This document shows, one piece after another, positions 20,991 to 30,816 of a stretch of 64,000 nucleotides of DNA (position 1 is the first letter of the stretch; each line of letters begins with the position of its first letter). Both the position numbers and the translations under genes were made by a program. The DNA comes from Promethearchaeota archaeon (GTDB taxonomy: Archaea > Asgardarchaeota > Lokiarchaeia > Sigyniarchaeales > SOKP01), in NCBI GenBank assembly GCA_016840165.1, contig JAEOSU010000009.1, positions 1 through 64,000 on the forward strand, written 5' to 3'. The notes under the pieces were generated by a model, which worked only from the letters and a program-made list of their open reading frames with translations, ran no database searches and had not been told where the DNA came from.

Positions 20991-23900
20991 TCATCTTAAA
21001 ATTTCATGATGTAAACTTTCAATAAATTCATTAAAATTATCTCGATTAAATTTGACATATAACATTGGCATTAATAAAATTGGAATAAACTTATCATTTT
21101 CACAGACAGGAATAATTTTTATTAATCCTTTTTTGCTAATTTGATAAGCTGACTGCCATTCACCCTTTACAGCTTCAGATTTCATAGAGTTCTCAGAGCA
21201 AAAAAGAATAAAGGTATTACTCTTCCTAAGTGTTTTTTCCATGAAATCTACAATATTCTCCCCACTATCAGCTTCCCAAAAAGAAATTTCTTCAATTTCA
21301 GAATATACTTTTAAGTTTTCTACAATAATTGGAATTTGAAAATAATCCGAATCTTTTGTAGCATAGCTAATAAATATTCTTTTTTTTGGGATTTCTTTAG
21401 AAATACGCAGCAGCTCTTTAAAATTTAGCTTTGGTTTACTTACTGTCGCCTTAGATGCCAGTACTCTATTAGATTCTTCTGCAATTTCACGAATTTCACT
21501 TAATCTAGGAGATTGACTGATTTCCACGGGGCAAGCAGGAGCGAATATGCCCACCGTACTTCTTGAAATCGAAGGTTCTTCAATCGTACTAAGAGCAGAA
21601 ATTAATATTAATTCTTCTTTTTGCACTCTTTCCAATTTGGTTAGAACTTCAATCTCTTTATCTTTATGGCCTGCTTTGCTGAACAATTCTGCAGCAGATT
21701 TTAAATACCCCGATCCAATCCTTAAAAGCTTTTTTCTTTTATCAAGATCTAACTCCTCATCGACTCTGATTAAATGCCATGCCGCATCAAAATAAGTTGA
21801 AGTAGCTAAAGCCCAATCAGCTGCATTATTGAAATTCCCTTTTTCATATAAAGAAGCCGCTTTCCTAAGCTTAGATTTAATTTTCGAGTAATGCTCTGTT
21901 TTTGTTTCTTTTTCAAGGGATTCATCAAATTTACATCCAAATTCTAGTGCTTGACAAAATGCAGAATTTCCCGAAGCAAGTAATTTAAATTTAGTATCAG
22001 TAAAACTATTGCTAGCTCTTTTGAATAAATTTCCTGCTTCTGCAAACCGTTCAGGATCTCCATACTTTTCAGCAAGCGTCATATTCTCCCAAGCTCGGCA
22101 AAGATAGTATATTGATTCAAGTTCTCTTCGCTCTCGCTCTACTTTAAATACAGTACAAATTATTCTAAATTGCGAAGCAGCAGTCGCAAATTTTTCAGCA
22201 GCTTCAAGTAAATTACCACGTTTACTTAAGACTCTTCCTTTTTCAAGTTTAATTCTAGAAGAACAATAATCTTTCCTGATTTTAGCTACTTTCTCAAGTT
22301 TTTCAATTGTTTTCCTTTCTTCTTTAGAATATTTAGATGTATCTCCTAGTTTTTTTATTGTATTTTTGAAAGCGATTTTAGTCATCTTATAAATTCTAAT
22401 GGCTTCTTCTTGTTTCCCTTGTTTACTAAAATCTTCTGCTTCTTCTAATAAAGCCCATGCTGTGTAATAAGGTGCTTCATAATTGTATTTACGCACTTTT
22501 TTTAGAATTATAACTGCTTGCTCATAACTTTCTTTCGCTTTTATATGTTTCTCTCTTTTATGATAACTTTTAGCGCTTTCTATTAAACTCCAAGCATGAG
22601 CGTATCTTATTTTTTCTTGAACTCTCTTTTTAAGCGGTTTATATTCAACATTTTTTAGTGATTCTCTATGAATTTCTTGAGCCCTTTTATAATTTTCTGC
22701 CGATTCATCGTGATTACCCATTCTATCTTCGATACGTGCAATATATTCATGAGTAGCGGCAGCAAGGGAATTGTGTCCTCTTTTTAGACATTCATCAATG
22801 GTTTTAAGAAACAATTTTTTAGCTTCAATTAATGGATTAATATCTACTTTAGTGATACCTAATTCTTCAAGAAGAAGTCCTAATCTAACTTGTCCTACTA
22901 TATTACCAGTACGAGACTCAACAGCATGTTTTATATATTTTTTAGAAGCATCTATGGCAGCTTCTAACATTTTTATCTTTTTTTGCTTGTTTTTTGCAAT
23001 ATCTGCCATAGTTTTATATGCTCTATATTGAGACGAATTAAATGATGCTGCTGCATTACCTCCTCTGTATGTTTCCCCAATATCTTTAGCTTGTTTAGCA
23101 TAATAAAGCATTTTTCGAGCGTATCTATCTTGTTGTTCTTTTTCTGTAGTGAGAATTGCCATTTGTGAGTAAGACCAAGTAAGCAGTTGGAAAGCCCATA
23201 CACAAAAAGGACCGAAAGCGAGATTTTTTAGTGAATTTTTGGTATAACTAATCCCTTTTTTAGCGTAAATTTCCCTCTCGTTTAGTGAAATAAAACTTCT
23301 CTGAGCAAAATTTCCATAATAAAATCCTGGTAAGAAATTGGAATAAAAATACCAGAGACTATTTTCATCTTCATATATTTTTCCTAAATCTATAATTTCA
23401 TTTATATCATTAATAATCCTCTTTTGGAGATAATTAAATCTACCACTAACTATTGCCCATAAATTTAACCAAAATAATGAAAGAATCGTAATTTTTTTTT
23501 CATTTGAATCCATGGCATAACTTAATCCCTTTTCATGGTATTCTAATCCTTTAAGAAAGTCTAATCTTTGGTCCCGTTCATCTTCAATAAAGTGAAATGC
23601 ATAAGCAGAATATATAAAACCTGTTGCAAAATTAATCATAGCAAGGATGGAATTATCAACGCAACCCTCAACTCTCTGTATACTTTCATCACATTTTAAT
23701 AGGAATTCTCTTGTATATTGCTTATAAAAATGCTCTCGTTTAAACGGCATTATAAAAAATATGATATGTAGATTAATAAAAAATTCAGCAAACAAGGATT
23801 CTGCCAGAATTTGAATATTTTCTTTTTCTTTTAAAATCTTCCAGATTTTATCCAAAATCTCCCTAGCTTTTTGAAAAATCTCTTCAATTTCTTTATTATC

Positions 23901-24386
23901 ACTACAATATGAGGTTATTAATCCTAAAGTAATTGCAGCTCGACTAAAAACTCGTGCTCTACCCATTTGATTATCGTCTTTAGAATAACTTTCACTTGCC
24001 CTAATAAATAGATCATATGCTTTACTAAATGATTCCTTTGCTTTAGCTACAGATTCGGTTATAAAACCGATATAATAACAAACTTCAGCCTTATTTTCTA
24101 ATTCATCAGATTGCATCTCAACTTCTTTAAAAAGATTTGCTGCTTCAGTATAAGCTTTAATGGCATTACTGTACATCTCTCTATGATCTTCTACCGTTTC
24201 TACGGTATCAGCGGCTCTAGCATTTGCATATCCGGACTTCCTATAAAATTCTGCAGCCTTTTCCATCTCATTTTCAATTAGGAAAGAATTAGCGGCTTTT
24301 TCATATAATGATGCTGCTTTTACCCAGTTGTAATTTCTTTCTTCTATAAGAGCTTGCTCTAAAGATCCATTTTCAACTTCTAACAT
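20991..24386 (-). CDS. Tetratricopeptide-repeat protein with C-terminal TIR domain
   Basis: 1131 aa; many TPR-like helical repeats (e.g. EEAIRIYKMTKIAFKNTIKKLG, GNLLEAAEKFATAASQFR) and C-terminal KRIFISYATKDSDYFQIPIIVENLKVYSEIEEISFWEADSGENIVDFMEKTLRKSNTFILFCSENSMKSEAVKGEWQSAYQ. Confidence 0.9.
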   Translation of the reverse strand: MLEVENGSLEQALIEERNYNWVKAASLYEKAANSFLIENEMEKAAEFYRKSGYANARAADTVETVEDHREMYSNAIKAYTEAANLFKEVEMQSDELENKAEVCYYIGFITESVAKAKESFSKAYDLFIRASESYSKDDNQMGRARVFSRAAITLGLITSYCSDNKEIEEIFQKAREILDKIWKILKEKENIQILAESLFAEFFINLHIIFFIMPFKREHFYKQYTREFLLKCDESIQRVEGCVDNSILAMINFATGFIYSAYAFHFIEDERDQRLDFLKGLEYHEKGLSYAMDSNEKKITILSLFWLNLWAIVSGRFNYLQKRIINDINEIIDLGKIYEDENSLWYFYSNFLPGFYYGNFAQRSFISLNEREIYAKKGISYTKNSLKNLAFGPFCVWAFQLLTWSYSQMAILTTEKEQQDRYARKMLYYAKQAKDIGETYRGGNAAASFNSSQYRAYKTMADIAKNKQKKIKMLEAAIDASKKYIKHAVESRTGNIVGQVRLGLLLEELGITKVDINPLIEAKKLFLKTIDECLKRGHNSLAAATHEYIARIEDRMGNHDESAENYKRAQEIHRESLKNVEYKPLKKRVQEKIRYAHAWSLIESAKSYHKREKHIKAKESYEQAVIILKKVRKYNYEAPYYTAWALLEEAEDFSKQGKQEEAIRIYKMTKIAFKNTIKKLGDTSKYSKEERKTIEKLEKVAKIRKDYCSSRIKLEKGRVLSKRGNLLEAAEKFATAASQFRIICTVFKVERERRELESIYYLCRAWENMTLAEKYGDPERFAEAGNLFKRASNSFTDTKFKLLASGNSAFCQALEFGCKFDESLEKETKTEHYSKIKSKLRKAASLYEKGNFNNAADWALATSTYFDAAWHLIRVDEELDLDKRKKLLRIGSGYLKSAAELFSKAGHKDKEIEVLTKLERVQKEELILISALSTIEEPSISRSTVGIFAPACPVEISQSPRLSEIREIAEESNRVLASKATVSKPKLNFKELLRISKEIPKKRIFISYATKDSDYFQIPIIVENLKVYSEIEEISFWEADSGENIVDFMEKTLRKSNTFILFCSENSMKSEAVKGEWQSAYQISKKGLIKIIPVCENDKFIPILLMPMLYVKFNRDNFNEFIESLHHEILR

Positions 24387-24636
24387 TATTAATCATACTT
24401 CTTTCGGGGCGAAACCAAACAAAAAAATATTATAATTAATAATTTGCATAATGAATTAATATGTCTTATTACATTAATGTAAATTTAATTTTAGGAAGTT
24501 ATTAGAGAAAGTCTGGTTCTATTTGGGATAATCTTATTATTCCATTGTTAGCAGATTATTTAACTGAATAAATTATATTATCTCACACTATACTAAACTA
24601 AAAAATTGTAAATAATAATCAAATGGTGATGTTAAA

Positions 24637-25128
24637 ATTCCCCGACGATATTATGCTAAAGCTAAAAAAACCTATGCCAAAGATCAATCTTTCGAGCAGG
24701 ATCAAGTTGGAGAGGAAAAAGAACGCTATCTAGTGAGCATAGAGTTAATGAGCTTAAAGACTACAAAGGATTATGACATATTCGGCTGGCGTGGTGAGTT
24801 CTATTTCAAAATCGATTCCGAGGATAAATTATTTAAGGCTCGTTGGCCCAATAAAGGAGAGATCAAATTACAAAGGAATCAAGAATTTACTTCAAAAGCA
24901 GATATGTCTCTCTGGAGCCAATTTATTACGGTGAGGGCAGATGAAAGTATTATACTTCCAATAAAAGTGATATTAAGAGAGAGAGACCCAATTCAGAAAG
25001 ACAAGACTGTCGCAAAACAAGTGTTTGAGATTAGATTACCCCAAAAAACAGAGTATGTAATTCTTCAGGATGACGATGAAGATACTAAAGCTAAACTCCG
25101 TATCCAAGCAACTAGAACGAGATATTAA
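24637..25128 (+). CDS. Hypothetical protein, probable beta-sandwich/C2-like; candidate ATT start
   Basis: The listed ORF begins at GTG 24733, but the frame stays open upstream as (N-G-D-V-K-)I-PRRYYAKAKKTYAKDQSFEQDQVGEEKERYLVSIELMSLK with no ATG/GTG/TTG before the TAA TAA at 24613-24618; GGTGAT sits 6 nt before ATT 24637. Confidence 0.6.
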   Translation: MPRRYYAKAKKTYAKDQSFEQDQVGEEKERYLVSIELMSLKTTKDYDIFGWRGEFYFKIDSEDKLFKARWPNKGEIKLQRNQEFTSKADMSLWSQFITVRADESIILPIKVILRERDPIQKDKTVAKQVFEIRLPQKTEYVILQDDDEDTKAKLRIQATRTRY

Positions 25129-25160
25129 CTTTATCTTTTTTCTTAATTAATTTTTATTTT

Positions 25161-26312
25161 TTATTTTAGGGTAAATTTCTCATACTTAGATTCGCACGGA
25201 TGGTTATCAGTAACCCAAAATTCCTTCTTTTGAGGTAAAACGATTATTGAACCTAAAGTTCCTGCAGCAGGACCATGCGTGCAAACTGTAAAATCATCTG
25301 GTTCCCTATTATCATGATCTCTTAAAATTTCTTTAATAATTTCAATGCTAATTTGTCCATGATACTTGTTCAGAAGTTCAATTTCTCTATTGTACCGCCT
25401 TATAGGGGATTCTATAGGACTTATATCCATATCATCCATTTTAAATCGAACATACTCTGGCAAATTAGCGTCTTTAAGCTCTTCTGACTGGTAATGGTTT
25501 GTGTGGGCTAGAATTCCGTTGTTAGGTCTACGAATCGCATAACGAGTGCTTGTAGTCTCAATAACACAAGTGTCGCCTGAATTGTCCATTAAACCACAAT
25601 GGAAGCCATTTGCTCGAGCAGGAAAATTAGATATAAAATCAATGGCTTCTTGAGTTGTTGCGCAAGTTTCTAATGCTTCCTGTATGATGAATGTAGCGGG
25701 AACACCTTTTAATCTGAAATCTAGTGGTTGCTTTTTCCACGACCGACCAAAATTATACCCTATAGCTAAACCTTTCTCATTTAACCCCATATGACAACCA
25801 ACTAGTGGATATTGTGTAAAATTCAAATTTTTATATCCATTATCTGGTCTTTCTTTACGGACTACCTGAAAAGGTTGGAGAACGTTAGGAAAATCATAAT
25901 TTCTTCCAAAAATCATCGAATTATCAATCGTTGCCTCCGAATAGGCAAAAATCATTGAACAAGCGGGAACTGGGGGGTTTTTATATATTGATTTGGGATC
26001 ACCAGACATAACCTCTATAAAATGACCACCATAAATCAATCCTTTGCTTATACCAGCTGCTTTGCTCAGAGCATTCATCTTCTCATGCTGGTTGGGAAGG
26101 AGATGTGATAATGATTTTTTAATATTTCTTTTTCCCATTACACCTAGAGCAAATTTAATAATGGAAAGTGGTATCCATTTAGAAGTCACTTCAGAAAACA
26201 TTTTTGAGTGTAAGACTGTATCAAATGTAGTATAAATTTTTTCTTTTAACTGTTCTCCTTGTTGAAAACCACGCTCAGCGGGATTTCCTTCTATCTTTAT
26301 ATAATCCACCAT
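25161..26312 (-). CDS. C45-family acyl-CoA:6-aminopenicillanic acid acyltransferase-like Ntn hydrolase
   Basis: 383 aa; PACSMIFAYSEATIDNSMIFGRNYDF with candidate nucleophile Cys, AIGYNFGRSW, HTNHYQSEEL, and DHDNREPDDFTVCTHG. Confidence 0.88.
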   Translation of the reverse strand: MVDYIKIEGNPAERGFQQGEQLKEKIYTTFDTVLHSKMFSEVTSKWIPLSIIKFALGVMGKRNIKKSLSHLLPNQHEKMNALSKAAGISKGLIYGGHFIEVMSGDPKSIYKNPPVPACSMIFAYSEATIDNSMIFGRNYDFPNVLQPFQVVRKERPDNGYKNLNFTQYPLVGCHMGLNEKGLAIGYNFGRSWKKQPLDFRLKGVPATFIIQEALETCATTQEAIDFISNFPARANGFHCGLMDNSGDTCVIETTSTRYAIRRPNNGILAHTNHYQSEELKDANLPEYVRFKMDDMDISPIESPIRRYNREIELLNKYHGQISIEIIKEILRDHDNREPDDFTVCTHGPAAGTLGSIIVLPQKKEFWVTDNHPCESKYEKFTLK

Positions 26313-26366
26313 AAATAATTCATCTCATTATAACTAATATATAATTTATAATATAATCGAAAATCA

Positions 26367-27764
26367 CTATAATCTTTTTTCCTGCATACGATATAGTAGG
26401 AATGCAAATACTACGATTAAAACTGCAATTATTATTTGAATAGTCCCACTCAATGCTCCACCAACGACATCTTCTAAAGCTAAAGAGGCAACTAATACTC
26501 CAAGTTCGAATAATGCAAGATAATTAAGAATTGCGAGAAACTTATTCTCTATTGATGATGATTTGGTATTTAGTGTATTTCTTTCACGATTTAAAGATTT
26601 TCTTATACGAGTAATTACCTCATCAGTTTTTTCTGAGAAGGTAAATCCATCGAGTTTATCAATCATTTCATTGAACATACTTGTTTTAAAGGTACTTGTA
26701 AAAAGTAAGCGTGTTATTTTCGATAAAATAACATCTTTATTTAATTCCAGAATAATTCGATTTAATTCCGTCTCTAACTCTTCTAAACGCTCGATTTTAT
26801 CCTTTAACTTAAGATTTTCTGCTTGAGCTCGCGTATCAGAAATGATACTATCAAATCTTTCGGCTACGGTCAAAATATTTTCCATATGCATCAAAATCAA
26901 GAATCTCTGAACATTACCGACTTCTGGCGCAAAAATGGTATCAATCAACATATTTTTCATCGAATCAGGGTCTAGCAACCCAGGACCGGGAATTATAACA
27001 TTTCCAGCATGCGTTATCATTACAAATTCATTTTTGTAGGGAGAGAGATTTTGAAGATTAATTTGATCTCGATAAGCTATTGGGTCCAATTCACGATATT
27101 TATCTGTCCTTAATGTTAATCCAATAGAATAGTGCGCATCTTTTCCTAATTTTTTTCCGATAAAATTATAATCTTCTCTATTAAATGTAGGTTTTGCGTC
27201 CCAGATAACCCACGTGTGATGCCATGGTTCTAAGACGGATTCCAATTTTGCTTTTCTTGGGTAATTTGCTTTTTTTAACAATTCTATAGTATTATCTCTT
27301 ATTTCAATAAATTTTTCTGTAATTGGTCTGCCTGTACTTTCGAGAATTATATTTGCTGGTTGAGAAATCTCGATAAACTCTTCAATTTTATGGTAATTAT
27401 CAAAAATTAACTCACAATGAATCACTAATACTGAACCATAGTGAATGTGTCCTTCAAGCCGGATCTTTCCCACTACGGACGGGACTGTTGAACAGGAAAA
27501 CCTATCTGACTTTCCTATCTTAAAACATACCGGTGCATACAAATGGGATTGACTCGAGATCCATTTTAATGGTTGGTGACATTTAAATCCCGTAGCTTTA
27601 TTTTTAACAGTACAATGATATCTTTTATAAATCTTTAATGAGGTTTCCGTCTCTAAAAACTCTCTTACTTCGGGAAGCGTAAAATAAAGACCTAGTTCAT
27701 AAAATTTCCAAAACACTAAAGTGACTTTAAACTCTTTTTCAGGTTCTATTTCAGTAATCTCCAT
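26367..27764 (-). CDS. Hypothetical protein, Cys-rich N-terminus, coiled coil, C-terminal TM segments
   Basis: 465 aa; YHCTVKNKATGFKCHQPLKW and later cysteines; hydrophobic ALFELGVLVASLALEDVVGGALSGTIQIIIAVLIVVFAFLLYRMQ at the C-terminus. Confidence 0.75.
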   Translation of the reverse strand: MEITEIEPEKEFKVTLVFWKFYELGLYFTLPEVREFLETETSLKIYKRYHCTVKNKATGFKCHQPLKWISSQSHLYAPVCFKIGKSDRFSCSTVPSVVGKIRLEGHIHYGSVLVIHCELIFDNYHKIEEFIEISQPANIILESTGRPITEKFIEIRDNTIELLKKANYPRKAKLESVLEPWHHTWVIWDAKPTFNREDYNFIGKKLGKDAHYSIGLTLRTDKYRELDPIAYRDQINLQNLSPYKNEFVMITHAGNVIIPGPGLLDPDSMKNMLIDTIFAPEVGNVQRFLILMHMENILTVAERFDSIISDTRAQAENLKLKDKIERLEELETELNRIILELNKDVILSKITRLLFTSTFKTSMFNEMIDKLDGFTFSEKTDEVITRIRKSLNRERNTLNTKSSSIENKFLAILNYLALFELGVLVASLALEDVVGGALSGTIQIIIAVLIVVFAFLLYRMQEKRL

Positions 27765-27953
27765 ATACCTTATACCATAATTATTTAATATTATAATTAA
27801 ATTTAGGATAAATAAAACTTTATAAAATGATATATAAAAATCTGTTAATAAGGCTCCTTAATTTACAAAAATGGTCAAATTTTATTTATCCTATTAAATT
27901 AATAATATAGAAGATAATATAATTTGAATAAAACTGGATAAGCTGAGAGTTTT

Positions 27954-28601
27954 TTGAATACAAATAAAAAGAATATTCCAAAAGTAGATTATGAAATCAT
28001 TATTGCAGATATCTCGGATGCAGAAGGAATTCATACTGCTTTAAAGGCGAATTTAATCGAAATAGAAGATCTTGATTTGATTTCTGAAAATCAGAGGAAA
28101 AAGTTAGAGCAAAATGGCTTTTTAAGGAAAGAAGTTGATGTTGGATATTATCAAAATCTAATTCAAAACCAAAAAACCGAAATTTATGTTGCCAAAACTA
28201 AAGATGACCAAATTCTAGGGTTTGCAAGTATTCATAAAGAGCAGACTGATATCAAAAAATTGCGAAGTACTTTAAAGAATCTTTATCTTGATAACCAGAA
28301 AATAGAAGATCTTCTTTTAAAGGAGGAGTACAAATTTATTTATCTAGATCAAATTAGTATAATAAATAAATACAAACGGAGAGGGATCGCAACTAAACTC
28401 ATGAAAGCTATCTTAGAGAATAGTCAAAACCCGATTGTTGCGTTTATCGTGAAATATCCACTTCATAATAAAGCCTCTGCATTATGGCATGAGTTTAATG
28501 ATTTTGAATTAGTCGGGTCTGCCGATGGTTATTATAAAGATAAGCAATTTCAGTGGTATATCTACATTCATTGGAATAATAGTAAATTAATTAAAAAATG
28601 A
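27954..28601 (+). CDS. GNAT-family N-acetyltransferase
   Basis: 215 aa (TTG start); LDQISIINKYKRRGIATKLMKAILENS matches the Q/RxxGxG/A acetyl-CoA binding region. Confidence 0.8.
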   Translation: MNTNKKNIPKVDYEIIIADISDAEGIHTALKANLIEIEDLDLISENQRKKLEQNGFLRKEVDVGYYQNLIQNQKTEIYVAKTKDDQILGFASIHKEQTDIKKLRSTLKNLYLDNQKIEDLLLKEEYKFIYLDQISIINKYKRRGIATKLMKAILENSQNPIVAFIVKYPLHNKASALWHEFNDFELVGSADGYYKDKQFQWYIYIHWNNSKLIKK

Positions 28602-28652
28602 GTCTTAATAAACTATTTTATCGATCTAACAAACGAACGATAAGTGTTTAAA

Positions 28653-28835
28653 TTACTCTTCTTCTTTTGAAGCTAAATCTTTTGCAAGCTCAACGCCTAA
28701 ATCAAGAAAGTCTTTCATAGAGTTATAAAATATATCTCCGATAAGTTCTCCATCTTCGTCAACCGACTCGAACTCATTTATTAACTCTTCTTTCCGTCGT
28801 TCTAACTCGAAATTTAGTTCTATTTCACTTCCCAT
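28653..28835 (-). CDS. Small acidic hypothetical protein
   Basis: 60 aa, 17 bp after the upstream acyltransferase-like gene in the same operon; strongly acidic. Confidence 0.6.
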   Translation of the reverse strand: MGSEIELNFELERRKEELINEFESVDEDGELIGDIFYNSMKDFLDLGVELAKDLASKEEE

Positions 28836-28852
28836 TTATATCGTCCTCCCTT

Positions 28853-29548
28853 TTATTCTTCCATAGGTTGGATTTTGAGAGATTCAATAATATTGACAAT
28901 ATCTTCAGCAAGTTCATATCTTTGATCTCGATATTTCTCTCGATTTAATCGTCTCTCTATTGGTAAAGGTGTTCCCACTTTAACTCTGATCCCTTGTGCA
29001 TCAAACATATTTAATATCTTGGTCTTTTCGGTGTATATTGCAAGTGGAATAATTGGTGCTTCTCCCGCAACGGCAAACTTAATAATGCCTGCCATTGCTT
29101 TTATTTGGACATCTCTTTCCAATTTAGATTCTGGAGTCATTGCAACAAGATCCCCCACTTCATTTAAGTAATGGAATACCTTATCGATTGGTTCCGTATC
29201 TTCCTTATCTAATGTGCTTCGAAACATACCTAAAGATTTAAGAATCGGACCGTACATTTGATTTTTCATGAGTTTATGGTGAACCATGAAATGAATCCTT
29301 CTACCAGAAACTTGACTGATGATAAGCATATCTCTTAATGCATTATCGCTTATAGTTGTTAAAATCGCTTTGCCCATTAATGGAACATTTTCTTTACCTT
29401 CAATTTTTAGGTCTGCTAAAGCAGAGAGCCCAAATGCACCAATACCCTTCACTGCCCCATAAAAAATATCTTCCATTAAATCCTTACTTATAAGCTTGTC
29501 TTTCCCCTTAGTTTCTTCTTCTACTGGCGTTTCTACATTTTCTTCCAT
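28853..29548 (-). CDS. PlsC-like acyltransferase domain protein lacking the HX4D histidine
   Basis: 231 aa; GKAILTTISDNALRDMLIIS at the HX4D position and MTPESKLERD at the PEGTR position. Confidence 0.7.
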   Translation of the reverse strand: MEENVETPVEEETKGKDKLISKDLMEDIFYGAVKGIGAFGLSALADLKIEGKENVPLMGKAILTTISDNALRDMLIISQVSGRRIHFMVHHKLMKNQMYGPILKSLGMFRSTLDKEDTEPIDKVFHYLNEVGDLVAMTPESKLERDVQIKAMAGIIKFAVAGEAPIIPLAIYTEKTKILNMFDAQGIRVKVGTPLPIERRLNREKYRDQRYELAEDIVNIIESLKIQPMEE

Positions 29549-29562
29549 TTTTTTTACCTCAA

Positions 29563-29757
29563 TTATAATTTGTCTATAAATAAATTTACTTCCTCCATTC
29601 GCCTCTCATAATATTCCTTCAAATCTTTTTCAGAAACGAATGTTGGTATTACTTTTTCGGTGTATAAATCAAAAATCGTTGATAATTTCATTTTATGCTT
29701 GATATTATCAAAAAAATCTTCACCCATTTCTCTTAATTGTTTGATGAATTCTGCCAT
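29563..29757 (-). CDS. Small hypothetical protein
   Basis: 64 aa between two operon genes with short (14 and 26 bp) spacers. Confidence 0.55.
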   Translation of the reverse strand: MAEFIKQLREMGEDFFDNIKHKMKLSTIFDLYTEKVIPTFVSEKDLKEYYERRMEEVNLFIDKL

Positions 29758-29783
29758 TTCATATACACCTCTTAATTATTTAA

Positions 29784-30809
29784 TTATGTTAATTGATCCC
29801 ACTTTCCACATCTTGAACCCCAGCGAGCAATAATCTTATTGTCTTGTTCGGGCATTCTTACTTGTACAATCTCACAATTATTAGGACAGTCACCACAATG
29901 GAAAGTAGATGTTTTGAATTCGATATCCGAGACTTCCAATCCACGGAATACGGTTTCACTTCCGTGCTCTGTATAGTAATCTCTGACTAAAATTGCCATT
30001 CCTAGAGCACCCATCAAAACGTTATATTTTGGTACGATTACCTTGCATCCTAAGTGGCGCTCAAATGCTTGAATTATCCCTTTATTATATGAAACGCCAC
30101 CTTGAAATACCACAGGTTCATCTAATTCCTTTCCCTTTCCTACATTATTCATATAGTTTCTTACTAAAGAATCGCACAATCCTGCAATGATATCTTCTTT
30201 TGAATAACCTGCGTTTTGTTTATGAATCATATCCGATTCTGCAAAGACTGTGCATCTCCCCGCAATACTCACGGGGTTTTTAGACTGTATAGCATAATCT
30301 CCAAAATCCTCGATAGGAATACCTAATCGTGCTGCTTGATGATCAAGAAAAGAACCCGTGCCTGCAGCACAAACCGAATTCATAGCAAAATCAACTATTA
30401 TGCCATCCCGGAGGATAATAATTTTTGAATCTTGTCCTCCAATTTCTAATATAGTCCTTACATCAGGATACATTGACTGGGTAGCAACCGCATGAGCAAT
30501 TATTTCAGTTTTAGCTAAATCTCCACCTACCACTGCTTTCGTTAAATAACGGGCTGAGCCCGTGGTTCCACAACATTTTATCGCATAATCATGGAGATTT
30601 GGATCCTCTTCTATTTTATCACGTAATTCTGACATTCCTGCTTTCGCAGAATCAATAGGAGAACCGCGATTACGCAAAAATACACTAGTAAGAACTTCTC
30701 CATTAATATCCATTAAAACGAATTTACAAGATACGGATCCGATATCAATTCCTAAAAAAGCCTCTTTCTTTCCCTCTTCACTTTTTACTTTATTAGATAC
30801 TTCAACCAT
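29784..30809 (-). CDS. BadF/BadG/BcrA/BcrD-type ATPase (2-hydroxyacyl-CoA dehydratase activator, HgdC-like)
   Basis: 341 aa; FLGIDIGSVSCKFVLMD, CCGTTGSARYL, EIGGQDSKIIIL, NSVCAAGTGSFLDHQAARLG and IAGRCTVFAESDMIHKQ (the two cluster-ligand Cys). Confidence 0.93.
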   Translation of the reverse strand: MVEVSNKVKSEEGKKEAFLGIDIGSVSCKFVLMDINGEVLTSVFLRNRGSPIDSAKAGMSELRDKIEEDPNLHDYAIKCCGTTGSARYLTKAVVGGDLAKTEIIAHAVATQSMYPDVRTILEIGGQDSKIIILRDGIIVDFAMNSVCAAGTGSFLDHQAARLGIPIEDFGDYAIQSKNPVSIAGRCTVFAESDMIHKQNAGYSKEDIIAGLCDSLVRNYMNNVGKGKELDEPVVFQGGVSYNKGIIQAFERHLGCKVIVPKYNVLMGALGMAILVRDYYTEHGSETVFRGLEVSDIEFKTSTFHCGDCPNNCEIVQVRMPEQDNKIIARWGSRCGKWDQLT

Positions 30810-30816
30810 TTCTTTT

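Noticed and set aside
20991-25128. Classical defence island around the TPR-TIR gene
   Set aside because: No restriction, CRISPR, toxin-antitoxin or recombinase genes flank it; neighbours are methyltransferase and unknown genes.
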